A stretch of DNA of 17,370 nucleotides, taken from contig JAIRNL010000271.1 of NCBI GenBank assembly GCA_031258035.1, forward strand, positions 1-17,370. The letters are read 5' to 3'. Position 1 is the first letter of the stretch, and the number at the start of each line of letters is the position of its first letter. The notes beneath the pieces were generated by a model. The model had not been told where the DNA came from. It saw only the letters and a program-made list of their open reading frames with translations, and ran no database searches. The position numbers and the translations under genes were made by a program. This DNA is from Azoarcus sp. (GTDB lineage Bacteria > Pseudomonadota > Gammaproteobacteria > Burkholderiales > Rhodocyclaceae). This document shows positions 6,955 to 14,446 of the stretch, piece by piece.

Positions 6955-8285
6955 TTGAACGTCACCCTTTCCGGAACCGGCTTGCATTTGTCGATCTTCG
7001 ACCAGTACGGCATGGTCAGGAAGAACAGGAAATAGTAGAAGGTGAAGATCTGCGCGATAACGGCGCCCGGCAGCCAGCTCAGGCCAAAGAAACAGTATTC
7101 CGGTACCTGGGCGCCCAGGTAACCGAGGATCAGGAACCCGATCACGAAGATGGTGAGCAGGGTCTTGAAGATCGGGCCGCGATAGCGGATCGATTTCACC
7201 GGGCTGCGGTCGAGCCAGGGCAGGAAGGCGAGGATCACCACGCCGCCGCCCATGGCGATCACGCCCCACAGCTTGGCGGGAATGACCCAGAAGAAGTTCC
7301 ACACCATCGCGCGCAGCATCGAGTAGAACGGCGTGAAGTACCACACCGGGGCGATGTGATTCGGCGTCTTCATCGGGTCGGCGGGCAGGAAGTTGTTGGC
7401 TTCCAGGAAATAGCCGCCGCCTTCGGGCCAGTAGAATACGACCGCGAAGAAGAAGAACAGGAAGATGACGATGGCGGGAAGATCGTGCCCGATCGTGTAG
7501 TACGGGTGGAACGGGATGCCATCGAGCGGAATGCCTTTTTCGTCCTTGAATTTCTTGATTTCGACGCCGTCCGGGTTATTGGAGCCGGTCTCGTGCAAAG
7601 CCAGGACGTGCGCGACGACCAGTCCGATCAGCACCAGCGGCACGGCGATGACATGGAAGGCGAAAAAGCGGTTCAGCGTCGTGTCCGAGACGACGTAGTC
7701 GCCGCGGGCAAGCACCGAGAGGTCGGGGCCGATGACGGGGATCGCCGAAAACAGGTTGAGGATCACCTGCGCGCCCCAATAGGACATCTGCCCCCACGGC
7801 AGCAGATAGCCCATGAACGCTTCCGCCATCAGGCACAGGAAGATCAGGACGCCGAAGATCCAGATCAGTTCGCGCGGCTTGCGGTAGGAGCCGTAGAGCA
7901 TGCCGCGGAACATGTGCAGGTATACGACGATGAAGAAGGCCGATGCCCCCGTCGAATGCATGTTGCGGATGAACCAGCCGCCCGCGACATCGCGCATGAT
8001 GTACTCGACGGCCGCGAACGCGCCCGGGATGCCGGCGGCGTTGAGGTTGCCGTCCGGCTTGTAGCTCATGGTCAGGAAAATCCCGGTCACGACCTGGATG
8101 ACGAGCACCACGAGGGCGACGGAGCCGAAGAAATACCAGAAGTTGAAGTTCTTCGGGGCGTAATACTCGGACAGATGCGCTTTCCACAGGGAAGTCAGCG
8201 GAAAGCGGGCATCGAACCATTCCAGCAGACCGCCGAGGCGACTGCCGTCCGACTGGTATTTCGGGTAATTGCTGTTGCCGGCCAT
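6951..8285 (-). CDS. petB: Cytochrome b subunit of the bc1 complex
   Basis: A 444-residue integral membrane quinol-oxidising subunit with two b haems. The ligands H110/H124 (NMHSTGASAFF...VVYLHMFRG) and H211/H226 (FFAFHVIAV...VAHVLALHE) have the 13/14-residue spacings of the bacterial family. The Qo-site motif, usually PEWY, is PVWY here (313-316). Other signatures are MAEAFMGYLLPWGQMSYWGAQV and the C-terminal membrane helices typical of full-length cytochrome b (not the split b6/IV form). It starts 3 nt after the petA stop and overlaps petC by ATGA. Confidence 0.97.
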   Translation of the reverse strand: MAGNSNYPKYQSDGSRLGGLLEWFDARFPLTSLWKAHLSEYYAPKNFNFWYFFGSVALVVLVIQVVTGIFLTMSYKPDGNLNAAGIPGAFAAVEYIMRDVAGGWFIRNMHSTGASAFFIVVYLHMFRGMLYGSYRKPRELIWIFGVLIFLCLMAEAFMGYLLPWGQMSYWGAQVILNLFSAIPVIGPDLSVLARGDYVVSDTTLNRFFAFHVIAVPLVLIGLVVAHVLALHETGSNNPDGVEIKKFKDEKGIPLDGIPFHPYYTIGHDLPAIVIFLFFFFAVVFYWPEGGGYFLEANNFLPADPMKTPNHIAPVWYFTPFYSMLRAMVWNFFWVIPAKLWGVIAMGGGVVILAFLPWLDRSPVKSIRYRGPIFKTLLTIFVIGFLILGYLGAQVPEYCFFGLSWLPGAVIAQIFTFYYFLFFLTMPYWSKIDKCKPVPERVTFK

Positions 8286-8288
8286 GCT

Positions 8289-8900
8289 TTATGCCTCCCC
8301 GGAAGAGCCGGAATCGTCGCCAATGAGGATTCGGGTCGCGCTCAGGAACTTGTAAGGCGGAACTTCGAGATTCGTCGGCGCCGGCTGTTGCTTGAACACG
8401 CGCCCGGCGAGGTCGAACTGCGAACCATGGCAGGGGCAAAGGAAGCCACCCTGCCAGTTTCCTTCCGCGGGCTTGTCCGAAGGCGAACAGCCAAGGTGCG
8501 TACAGATACCGATCACGACGAGGTAATCGCCGCCGTCCGCGCTGGTCTCGGGGTTCGGATTCGGGCGCGCCCGCTGCGGGTTCGTGGCATATTCGGGCTG
8601 CTGGGGCTTCTCGGAATCGGGATCGGCCAGGCTGTCCTTCAGCGCGGCGAGCGATTCGAGCATCTCCTTGGTGCGCCGCAGAATCCATACCGGCTTTCCG
8701 CGCCATTTCACGACCATCTTCTCGCCCGCCTTGAGCTGGCTGATGTCCGCCTCGACCGGCGCGCCGGCGGCTTTCGCGCGCTCGGACGGCGCAAGGCTGG
8801 CCACGAACGGCACCGCCGCCGCCGCCACCGCCACGCCACCGGCAGCGGTCGTCGCCAGGATGAGGCTCCGGCGCTCGCTGTCTACTTTCTGGTCACTCAT
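8289..8900 (-). CDS. petA: Rieske iron-sulfur subunit of the bc1 complex
   Basis: A 203-residue Rieske protein, first gene of the petABC operon. The N-terminus SERRSLILATTAAGG (8-22) with the hydrophobic stretch to about 36 is a twin-arginine signal anchor, as expected for a Tat-exported Rieske protein. The 2Fe-2S site is CTHLGC (C133, H135, C138) plus CPCHGS (C155, C157, H158); C138 and C157 form the usual disulfide. An insertion rich in Pro/Asn/Gln (about 95-120) lies before the cluster domain. Upstream are an AGGGA Shine-Dalgarno and a TATAAT box. Confidence 0.97.
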   Translation of the reverse strand: MSDQKVDSERRSLILATTAAGGVAVAAAAVPFVASLAPSERAKAAGAPVEADISQLKAGEKMVVKWRGKPVWILRRTKEMLESLAALKDSLADPDSEKPQQPEYATNPQRARPNPNPETSADGGDYLVVIGICTHLGCSPSDKPAEGNWQGGFLCPCHGSQFDLAGRVFKQQPAPTNLEVPPYKFLSATRILIGDDSGSSGEA

Positions 8901-8950
8901 GATCCCTTCCCTCTGTCCCGTCCAGAACGAAAATCCGGAAAAACCGTGAA

Positions 8951-8956
8951 ATTATA
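8951..8956 (-). promoter_or_regulatory. Candidate -10 box for the petABC operon
   Basis: On the minus strand a perfect TATAAT lies about 50 nt upstream of the petA ATG, in the gap between the petA start and the next minus-strand gene. No good -35 is visible at 17 nt (TTCTCC), so the promoter may need an activator or be weak. Confidence 0.45.
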
Positions 8957-9048
8957 GCCAATGCCCCCCGGCAGGAGAAGCAAAACGGGGAAGGTGCGGG
9001 TGAATGCCACATTCCGCTCCCCCGGTAGCCCGCCCCGGCCCGCCCGCA

Positions 9049-9879
9049 TCATGGCCGATCCGGGAAAAAGGCAAGCCGGAAGCCGAAATACGCGAGCCCG
9101 CCGGAAGGCGCCGTGGAAGAACGGGCCGACGACCGCAGATCCCCGGCATCGCTGTTCCAGCTTCCGCCCCGCAGCACGCGGGCGACGCCTTCGGCGGGCC
9201 CCCGCGGGTTCGTTGCCGGCCCCGGGACATAATGCCCGTACCTGTCTTCCACCCATTCCCATACATTGCCGTACATGTCGTACAAGCCCCACGGATTCGG
9301 CTGTTTTTCTCCCACCGGGTGCGTCTGCCGCCGCGCGTCGTCCGTGCGCTCGTGCGAATTGTCCCAATACCACGCGACGTCCCCGAGCCGCGCGGCATCG
9401 TCGCCGACGGCGTATTTCGTCCCCGCGCCCGCCCGCGCGGCATACTCCCATTCCGCTTCCGAGGGCAGCCGATATTTGTCCGTGCCCTCTTTCTGGTTCA
9501 GGCGGCGGATGAATGCCTGCGCATCGTCCCAGGACACATTCTCGACCGGGCGCTCATCGCCCTTGTGCTCGCTCGGGTTTTCTCCCATCACCGCCACCCA
9601 CTGCGCCTGTGTCACCTCGTGCCGCCCCAGGTAGAACGGGCGGGAGATCGTCACGCGGCGGCGGGGCTTTTCCCAGTCCGGGCACCGGTCGTCGCTCTCG
9701 CCGCAGCCCATGGTGAATTCCCCGGCGGGGACGAGCACGAACGTCATGCCGACGGAGTTTTTTCCCTCGCCGGGGAAAAGCAGGAAGCAGCCGCCGACGC
9801 TCAGGAGCGCCGCCGCGGCGAACAAGCCCGCCACGGCCCGGCGCGCGCCGGAACGATTTTCGGAAAACCAGGGTTTCAT
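9049..9879 (-). CDS. FGE-fold (SUMF1-like) lipoprotein, probably non-catalytic
   Basis: A 276-residue protein with a hydrophobic signal ending in SVGGC (candidate lipidated Cys31). The rest is a formylglycine-generating-enzyme/sulfatase-modifying-factor domain: FVLVPAGEFTMG (48-59), FYLGRHEVTQAQW (82-94), PVENVSWDDAQAFIRRLN (111-128), YRLPSEAEWEYAARAG (136-151), NPWGLYDMYGNVWEWVED (195-212), RVLRGGSWNS (234-243) and the FGFRL ending. The cysteine pair that does the chemistry in aerobic FGE should lie after RGGS; here that segment has Ser/Asn/Asp and no Cys, so formylglycine formation is unlikely. The protein is probably a surface or periplasmic binding or structural protein. It lies 36 nt after recR with a good GGAGGA site, so it may be transcribed with dnaX-ybaB-recR. 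Its partner is unknown. Confidence 0.88.
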   Translation of the reverse strand: MKPWFSENRSGARRAVAGLFAAAALLSVGGCFLLFPGEGKNSVGMTFVLVPAGEFTMGCGESDDRCPDWEKPRRRVTISRPFYLGRHEVTQAQWVAVMGENPSEHKGDERPVENVSWDDAQAFIRRLNQKEGTDKYRLPSEAEWEYAARAGAGTKYAVGDDAARLGDVAWYWDNSHERTDDARRQTHPVGEKQPNPWGLYDMYGNVWEWVEDRYGHYVPGPATNPRGPAEGVARVLRGGSWNSDAGDLRSSARSSTAPSGGLAYFGFRLAFFPDRP

Positions 9880-9915
9880 AGTGGAACGTCCTCCGGATGA
9901 ATCGCTCTGTGCGCC

Positions 9916-10515
9916 TCATGACAAGGTGCGCCGCTCGGCCAGCGCCTGCGCGACGGTGCCGATGTCGGAGTATTCGAGTTCGCCGCCGACCGGCACGCCG
10001 CGCGAGAGCCGGCTGACCGTCAGGCCACGCGCGGCAAACAACGAGGCGAGGGTGATCGCGGTCGCCTCGCCCTCGTTGGTGAAGTTGGTGGCGAGGATCA
10101 CCTCCCGCACCTGACCGTCGTCGGCGCGGGCGATCAGGCGTTCCAGCCCCAGTTCGCGCGGGCCGATGCCGTCGAGCGGCGACAGCCGCCCCATCAGTAC
10201 GTAGTAAAGACCGTCGTAGGATCGGGTCTGCTCGATCATCGCCAGGTCGGACGGCGTCTCGACCACGCACAGGCGGCTTGCGTCACGGCGCGGATTGGCG
10301 CAACGCGAACAGAGTTCCTCTTCGGAAAACATGTTGCAGCGCGCGCAATGGCGCAGCGCCGCAAGCGCCCGTTCCGTCGCCCGAGCCAGCCGCGCCGCCC
10401 CGGCGCGGTCGCGTTGCAGCAGATGGTAGGCCATGCGTTGCGCCGAACGCGGCCCCACGCCGGGCAGGCAGCGCAACGCGGCAATCAGTTCGTCGAGACT
10501 CGAAAGCGCGGCCAT
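9916..10515 (-). CDS. recR: Recombination mediator RecR
   Basis: A 199-residue protein that works with RecF and RecO to load RecA on gapped DNA. The N-terminal helix-hairpin-helix includes CLPGVGPRSAQRMAYHLL (16-33). A four-cysteine zinc motif follows (C57, C60, C69, C72), then the Toprim domain starting near LCVVETPSDLAMIEQT, with GRLSPLDGIGP and the C-terminal GVPVGGELEYSD. The ATG shares one base with the ybaB stop (TGATG), indicating translational coupling. Confidence 0.97.
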   Translation of the reverse strand: MAALSSLDELIAALRCLPGVGPRSAQRMAYHLLQRDRAGAARLARATERALAALRHCARCNMFSEEELCSRCANPRRDASRLCVVETPSDLAMIEQTRSYDGLYYVLMGRLSPLDGIGPRELGLERLIARADDGQVREVILATNFTNEGEATAITLASLFAARGLTVSRLSRGVPVGGELEYSDIGTVAQALAERRTLS

Positions 10516-10838
10516 CAGAACGGCATCTTGAAACCTGGCGGCAGGTTGAGCCCGGCGGAAAAGCCGGACATCCGCTCCTGGGTGACGTTCTCCACCTTGC
10601 GCGCGGCGCTGTTGACCGCCGCCGCCACCAGGTCTTCGAGCATTTCCCGGTCGTCCATCACCGAGGGGTCGATGTTTACCCGCCGCACTTCGTACTTGCC
10701 GGTCATGACCACTTTCACCATGCCGGCGCCGGACTCGCCCTCGATTTCGAGCGCCGCGATCTGATCCTGCATTTTCTTCATGTTTTCCTGCATTTGCTGG
10801 GCCTGTTTCATCAGGCCGGCAAGTCCGCCTTTCATCAT
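10515..10838 (-). CDS. ybaB: Nucleoid-associated protein of the YbaB/EbfC family
   Basis: A 107-residue small DNA-binding protein that forms dimers. It starts MMKGGLAGLMKQAQQMQ and has an N-terminal coiled helix, ESGAGMVKVVMTGKYEVRRVNIDP in the beta part (written here only as a family landmark at 35-58), then EMLEDLVAAAVNSAARKV and the conserved end LPPGFKMPF. It sits between dnaX (33-nt gap) and recR (one-base overlap), the standard order across proteobacteria. Confidence 0.96.
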   Translation of the reverse strand: MMKGGLAGLMKQAQQMQENMKKMQDQIAALEIEGESGAGMVKVVMTGKYEVRRVNIDPSVMDDREMLEDLVAAAVNSAARKVENVTQERMSGFSAGLNLPPGFKMPF

Positions 10839-10871
10839 GCGAGAACTCCGTGAGAGGTAAAGGAATTGATG

Positions 10872-12680
10872 CTACAGCAATATGACCGTATCTTCGTTCA
10901 GGCTGGCATCGAAACGCTCGATCAATTCGAGCACGAAAGGGTCGCTTTCGAGCGCCGCCACGGCCTGGGCATGGCGCTCGCGGCGGTCGAGTTCGTCGCG
11001 CTGCGCCGGGGTCTGCCCGGCGATGGCGCCGACTTCGAGCCGCAGTTTCATCGGGCGCCCGAGGGCGCGGCTCAGTTCATCCCCGATGCGCGTCGGTACG
11101 GAGGCATCGAGTTCAAACAGGTGGCGATGCGTCTCGGAGAGCCGCAGATGCAAGTCACCGTCGACGCAACCGATCCATTCGCAATGCTGAGCCAGCTCCC
11201 GCGTCATGCCGGAGAGCCCGAGCGCCCGCACGACTTCGCGCCAGTCGGCGCGCGCCAAAGCCGCCGCGACCGCCGCTTCGTCGCCGGAGGGCTCGCGCCG
11301 TGCGGCAGCTGTCCGCGGCGCGGCGGGCGCGGTCTGCTCCGCGCCGGGGACGGGGTCTTCGGCGCGTTCCCGCCCGGCAGGCATGTCGGGAACCTGCGCC
11401 GTCGCCTCGGGCGGCAGCGCCTCCCAGGGCGGCGGATCGCCGCGCCGACCCGACCCGGATGGCGCGGCGGCGGGGGGCGTCTCTCCCGAAACAGGCGCAA
11501 CCGGCGCGGCCTTTCCTGTCGGCGCGGGCGGGACGGGCAACACCCGCGCCTTTCCCCCCGCGCCACCGCCGGCGGGCGGAGAACCGGATGCCGGGGGCTG
11601 CTCGGGACGAAAAGCCAGCAAGCGCAACAGGCTCATGGTAAAGCCTGTGTATTCGTCGGGAGCCAGAGCCAGTTCGTCCCGGCCACGGATGGCGATCTGG
11701 TAAGCCAGTTGCAGGTATTCGGCGTCGAACTGCCCGGCATGGACGGACAAATGCGCGCGCTCCTGCTCGTCGGCCACGGCGGCGGGCGCGAATTGCACCA
11801 GCGCCACCCGCGCCAGCAGCGACGCCAGCGCCTGCAAGGCGGCATCGAACGACAGGCTGCGCGCCGCCATGCCGTCGGCCGCCGCGATCAGGGCATCGGC
11901 GTCGCCCGCAGCCAGCGCGTCGAGAATCGCATACAGGTGATCGTCGCCCACGGCGCCGAGCATGTTCGTGACCTGTTCTTCGAGCACCCGGCCCGCGCCG
12001 TGGGCAATGGCCTGGTCGAGCAGCGAGAGCGCGTCCCGCATCGACCCGGCGGCGGCGCGCGCGAGATGGCGCAGCGCGCCGGCCTCGAACGGCACCGCCT
12101 CGGCTTCGAGGATGTGCGCGAGATGCTCGACGATTCCCCCTGGCGGCATCTGCTTGAGGTTGAATTGCAGACAGCGCGACAGCACCGTGACCGGGATTTT
12201 CTGCGGATCGGTGGTGGCGAGAATGAATTTGACATGCTCGGGCGGCTCTTCGAGCGTCTTCAGCATGGCATTGAAGGCGTGCCCGGTGAGCATGTGGACT
12301 TCGTCGATCATGTAGACCTTGTAGCGCCCCGCCACCGGCGCATACACGGCGCGATCGAGCAAGGCCGCCATGTCGTCGACGCCCCGGTTGGAGGCGGCAT
12401 CCATTTCGACATAATCGGGAAAGCGGTCGGCGTCGATGGCGCGGCAGGCATCGCACTGCCCGCAAGGCGTGGCGCTCACGCCGGCCTCGCAATTGAGCGC
12501 CTTGGCGAGAATGCGCGAGATCGTGGTCTTGCCCACTCCGCGCGTGCCGGTAAAGAGCCAGGCGTGGTGCAGCCGTCCGGTGGCGAGCGCATGCGTGAGC
12601 GCGCGGACGACGTGCTCCTGCCCGACCAGCGTCTCGAACGATTTGGGCCGCCATTTGCGCGCCAGGACCTGATAGCTCAT
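10872..12680 (-). CDS. dnaX: DNA polymerase III subunits gamma/tau
   Basis: A 602-residue clamp-loader ATPase. It starts MSYQVLARKWRPKSFETLVG. Walker A GTRGVGKT is at 45-52, the zinc site at C64, C73, C76 and C79, Walker B-like IDEVH at 125-129, TTDPQKIPVTVLSRC at 156-170 covers sensor 1 and the SRC arginine finger, and the LSLLDQAIAHG helix follows. A long Pro/Ala/Gly-rich linker (about 385-490) leads to the tau C-terminal domain ending DEDTVILL-like (LNEDTVILL). The start at 12680 is fixed by the family N-terminus; the longer frame reaching 12911 would run through the SRP RNA gene. I see no A AAA AAG slippery site for gamma production. No clear Shine-Dalgarno precedes the ATG, and a TAGAAT lies 7 nt upstream. 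Confidence 0.97.
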   Translation of the reverse strand: MSYQVLARKWRPKSFETLVGQEHVVRALTHALATGRLHHAWLFTGTRGVGKTTISRILAKALNCEAGVSATPCGQCDACRAIDADRFPDYVEMDAASNRGVDDMAALLDRAVYAPVAGRYKVYMIDEVHMLTGHAFNAMLKTLEEPPEHVKFILATTDPQKIPVTVLSRCLQFNLKQMPPGGIVEHLAHILEAEAVPFEAGALRHLARAAAGSMRDALSLLDQAIAHGAGRVLEEQVTNMLGAVGDDHLYAILDALAAGDADALIAAADGMAARSLSFDAALQALASLLARVALVQFAPAAVADEQERAHLSVHAGQFDAEYLQLAYQIAIRGRDELALAPDEYTGFTMSLLRLLAFRPEQPPASGSPPAGGGAGGKARVLPVPPAPTGKAAPVAPVSGETPPAAAPSGSGRRGDPPPWEALPPEATAQVPDMPAGRERAEDPVPGAEQTAPAAPRTAAARREPSGDEAAVAAALARADWREVVRALGLSGMTRELAQHCEWIGCVDGDLHLRLSETHRHLFELDASVPTRIGDELSRALGRPMKLRLEVGAIAGQTPAQRDELDRRERHAQAVAALESDPFVLELIERFDASLNEDTVILL

Positions 12681-12708
12681 GGCGCGGATTCTACCGTGCG
12701 CGAACGGC

Positions 12709-12733
12709 AAAAGGGCGCCGCATGGCGCGCCCT
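12709..12733 (-). terminator. Likely intrinsic terminator of ffs
   Basis: On the minus strand, 12 nt beyond the mature 3' end of the SRP RNA, AGGGCGC and GCGCCCT form a 7-bp stem with an 8-nt loop. The run TTTT (12712-12709) starts with the last stem base. It lies between ffs and the dnaX start. Confidence 0.6.
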
Positions 12734-12745
12734 CGTATTCGGGGT

Positions 12746-12841
<96 letters not shown>

Positions 12842-12851
12842 ACGGGGCGGG

Positions 12852-12857
12852 ATTATA
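12852..12857 (-). promoter_or_regulatory. -10 box of the ffs promoter
   Basis: A perfect TATAAT on the minus strand lies 10 nt upstream of the predicted SRP RNA 5' end. The 17-nt-spaced -35 position (GCGCGG) is poor. The same stretch in the decayed ffs copy near 17240 has lost the TATAAT. Confidence 0.65.
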
Positions 12858-12975
12858 CCGAAAAACGGGACATTCCGCGCCCAGGCCGCCGCGCCTTGCG
12901 CGCGGCATCAAGTGAGGCTGCTTCTCTTCTCTATAACCATATCCATAAAACTTCTACGCCGGGCCGCCCATCTCA

Positions 12976-13003
12976 TTGACAAAAACAGACGCTGCTTGTT
13001 ACG
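12976..13003 (+). promoter_or_regulatory. Candidate promoter of the copper block
   Basis: A perfect TTGACA (12976-12981) is followed after about 17 nt by a weak -10 (TGTTAC/TTACGG region, 12996-13004). It points at the DUF2946-like gene starting at 13013 and would leave almost no leader, matching the lack of a clear Shine-Dalgarno there. The segment before it (12930-12960) is unusually AT-rich for this window and could hold a regulator site; no known operator was recognised. Confidence 0.4.
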
Positions 13004-13012
13004 GTGCGCCGC

Positions 13013-13438
13013 ATGCGTTTTTCCCTGCCCGGCTCCCCTCGTCCGTCCATCTTCCGCCGCCAGCAGCGCCGTCTTGCCTGGCTGGCGGTGTTGGTACTCT
13101 GCCTGCAACTGCTGGCTTTCGGCTTCGGGCAGGTTCACGCGGCAAAGCGCCAGGCCATGGCGTCCTTGTTCGCGGCGGATATTTGCCACACTTCTTTCGG
13201 CCTTGACGCGGGCACAGATGAAAACGAGGCGCCCGCATCGTCGACGGACGCCGACGGGCATTGCCCGTTCTGCCGCCCTGCCTCGGCGAACATCATGGCG
13301 CCCGCGCCGGATGCGCTGTCTTTTCCTTCCCCTGAGCCGACGGCATTCTTCGTGCCCGCGGTCGATGCCGGGTTGCAACCGAGCGAACCAGATTCGCTCC
13401 ATGCGCCCACGCGCGCGCCGCCCCCATTTCCCGGCTGA
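13013..13438 (+). CDS. DUF2946-like small membrane protein
   Basis: A 141-residue protein with an Arg-rich N-terminus, one hydrophobic segment (about 21-42, LAWLAVLVLCLQLLAFGFG) that could be a signal or anchor, and a polar exported part. C58 in ADICHTSFG and the H83-C84-P-F-C87 motif match the usual DUF2946 pattern of an IC followed by HCPxC. DUF2946 proteins are often encoded beside TonB-dependent copper receptors, as here, and the Cys/His pattern suggests metal binding, though no function is proved. A Pro-rich tail ends the protein. A GTG at 13004 is an alternative start adding three residues. It is the first gene of the plus-strand block. Confidence 0.72.
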   Translation: MRFSLPGSPRPSIFRRQQRRLAWLAVLVLCLQLLAFGFGQVHAAKRQAMASLFAADICHTSFGLDAGTDENEAPASSTDADGHCPFCRPASANIMAPAPDALSFPSPEPTAFFVPAVDAGLQPSEPDSLHAPTRAPPPFPG

Positions 13439-13638
13439 TTCCATCCCCGCAGTTCGACGCGACCGCAACACGCCTTTTGCCCTGGCGTTTGCCCGGCGCG
13501 CCTGCCTGACGTATTTGCCCGACGTGCCTGCCTGACGTCCGCCTTTCCTCGTCGACCCCACGCGGACGACGCGCGGTCGTTCGCCCAGGCATTGACGGGG
13601 CATCCACTCATTCCACTCTCGAAATGGAAGGAACAACC
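13439..13638 (+). other. Spacer between DUF2946-like and PEP-CTERM genes
   Basis: No gene is seen in these 200 bp. It contains a 13-bp direct repeat (GCCTGCCTGACGT at 13500-13512 and 13526-13538) in a 26-bp period. No convincing promoter or terminator is visible. Confidence 0.5.
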
Positions 13639-14364
13639 GTGAGAAAGCATCTGATTGCCGCATCCATCCTGGCCCTGTCCGCGACCGGCCCCCTGGCCCA
13701 TGCCGCCACGAGCAGCTATGAAGTCATCACCACCTGGCACGAACCCGATACGCAGCCGAACGACAGCATCTTCATCGGGACTTTCGACCACGATCCCGCG
13801 ACGCACGCGGTCTCCAACCTCCAGGGCATATTGAGCGAATCCATGTCCGACGGCGGCGGGGCCGGCTACCCCAACGACAACATGATCTGGCTGGATCTCG
13901 GGTATCAACTGGTTTCCTGGCATGACGATGCGCTGGGCGGCACATTCGCCGCGACATTCAGGAACGACAACACGAACACATTCTGGACCGGGCTTGGCGG
14001 CGACGGCTGGTCGCCCGAAGCGGGCGTCGCCGTCGGCGGGGTATATGACGGTTTTCCAGCCCCCTTGCGAAATCCGGGCAATGCCTACGCCCTGATTTTC
14101 GTACCCGACGATCCCACGGCTTCCTTGACCCAGGCGCAGATCGACAGGCTGGCCTATGCCGATTGCGCGCCAGGCGGCATGATGGGCGCCGTTTGCATGA
14201 CTGGCACCAGCGCGGCGGGCCATGGCGCCATCGGCACAATGAGCGGCTATCCGGTCTCCCAGATCATCACGGCCGCGCCGGTGCCCGAACCGGAAACCTA
14301 CGCCATGATGCTTGCCGGCCTCGGCATCGTGGGAGGTATCGCCCGCCGCCGCGGACGGTTCTGA
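13639..14364 (+). CDS. PEP-CTERM sorting domain protein
   Basis: A 241-residue exported protein. The GTG at 13639 is preferred over the ATG at 13624 because GAAGGA lies about 7 nt upstream and the protein then begins with a clean signal peptide (MRKHLIAASILALSATG...AHA, about 1-23). The C-terminus is a complete PEP-CTERM tripartite signal: PEP at 216-218, a hydrophobic helix about 221-235, then RRRGRF. Such proteins are processed by an exosortase encoded elsewhere and often end up in the exopolysaccharide or on the surface. A stretch from 176 to 201 concentrates C176, M181, M182, C186, M187, H195 and M201, which could bind copper. It lies between a DUF2946-like gene and a copper-type receptor, so I infer a role in copper capture. 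The central domain is not one I can name. Confidence 0.82.
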   Translation: MRKHLIAASILALSATGPLAHAATSSYEVITTWHEPDTQPNDSIFIGTFDHDPATHAVSNLQGILSESMSDGGGAGYPNDNMIWLDLGYQLVSWHDDALGGTFAATFRNDNTNTFWTGLGGDGWSPEAGVAVGGVYDGFPAPLRNPGNAYALIFVPDDPTASLTQAQIDRLAYADCAPGGMMGAVCMTGTSAAGHGAIGTMSGYPVSQIITAAPVPEPETYAMMLAGLGIVGGIARRRGRF

Positions 14365-14383
14365 AGAAATCCCTCCGCGTCCC

Positions 14384-14413
14384 GAAGCGGCAAGGCATGC
14401 GCCTTGCCGCTTC
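14384..14413. other. Perfect 13-bp-stem hairpin between PEP-CTERM and receptor genes
   Basis: GAAGCGGCAAGGC (14384-14396) and its exact complement (14401-14413) flank the loop ATGC. It starts 19 nt after the PEP-CTERM stop and ends 33 nt before the receptor start. No T-tract follows, so it is more likely an RNA-stabilising, processing or partial-termination hairpin than a full terminator. Confidence 0.65.
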
Positions 14414-14446
14414 GCCATGCCCCTCACTCCCTCCAAGGAAATGATC

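Noticed and set aside
6951..8285. PVWY instead of PEWY in cytochrome b as a novel defect
   Set aside because: Variants at the Glu position of this motif are known among bacterial cytochrome b proteins, and the rest of the protein is intact, so it is noted in the feature only.
7356..8957. 533-codon plus-strand open frame opposite petB and petA
   Set aside because: Antisense of two certain cytochrome bc1 genes; composition is Arg/Asp/Gln-rich as expected for a shadow frame.
10872..12680. Programmed frameshift for the gamma product of dnaX
   Set aside because: No A AAA AAG-like slippery run is visible on the coding strand in the region between domains III and IV.
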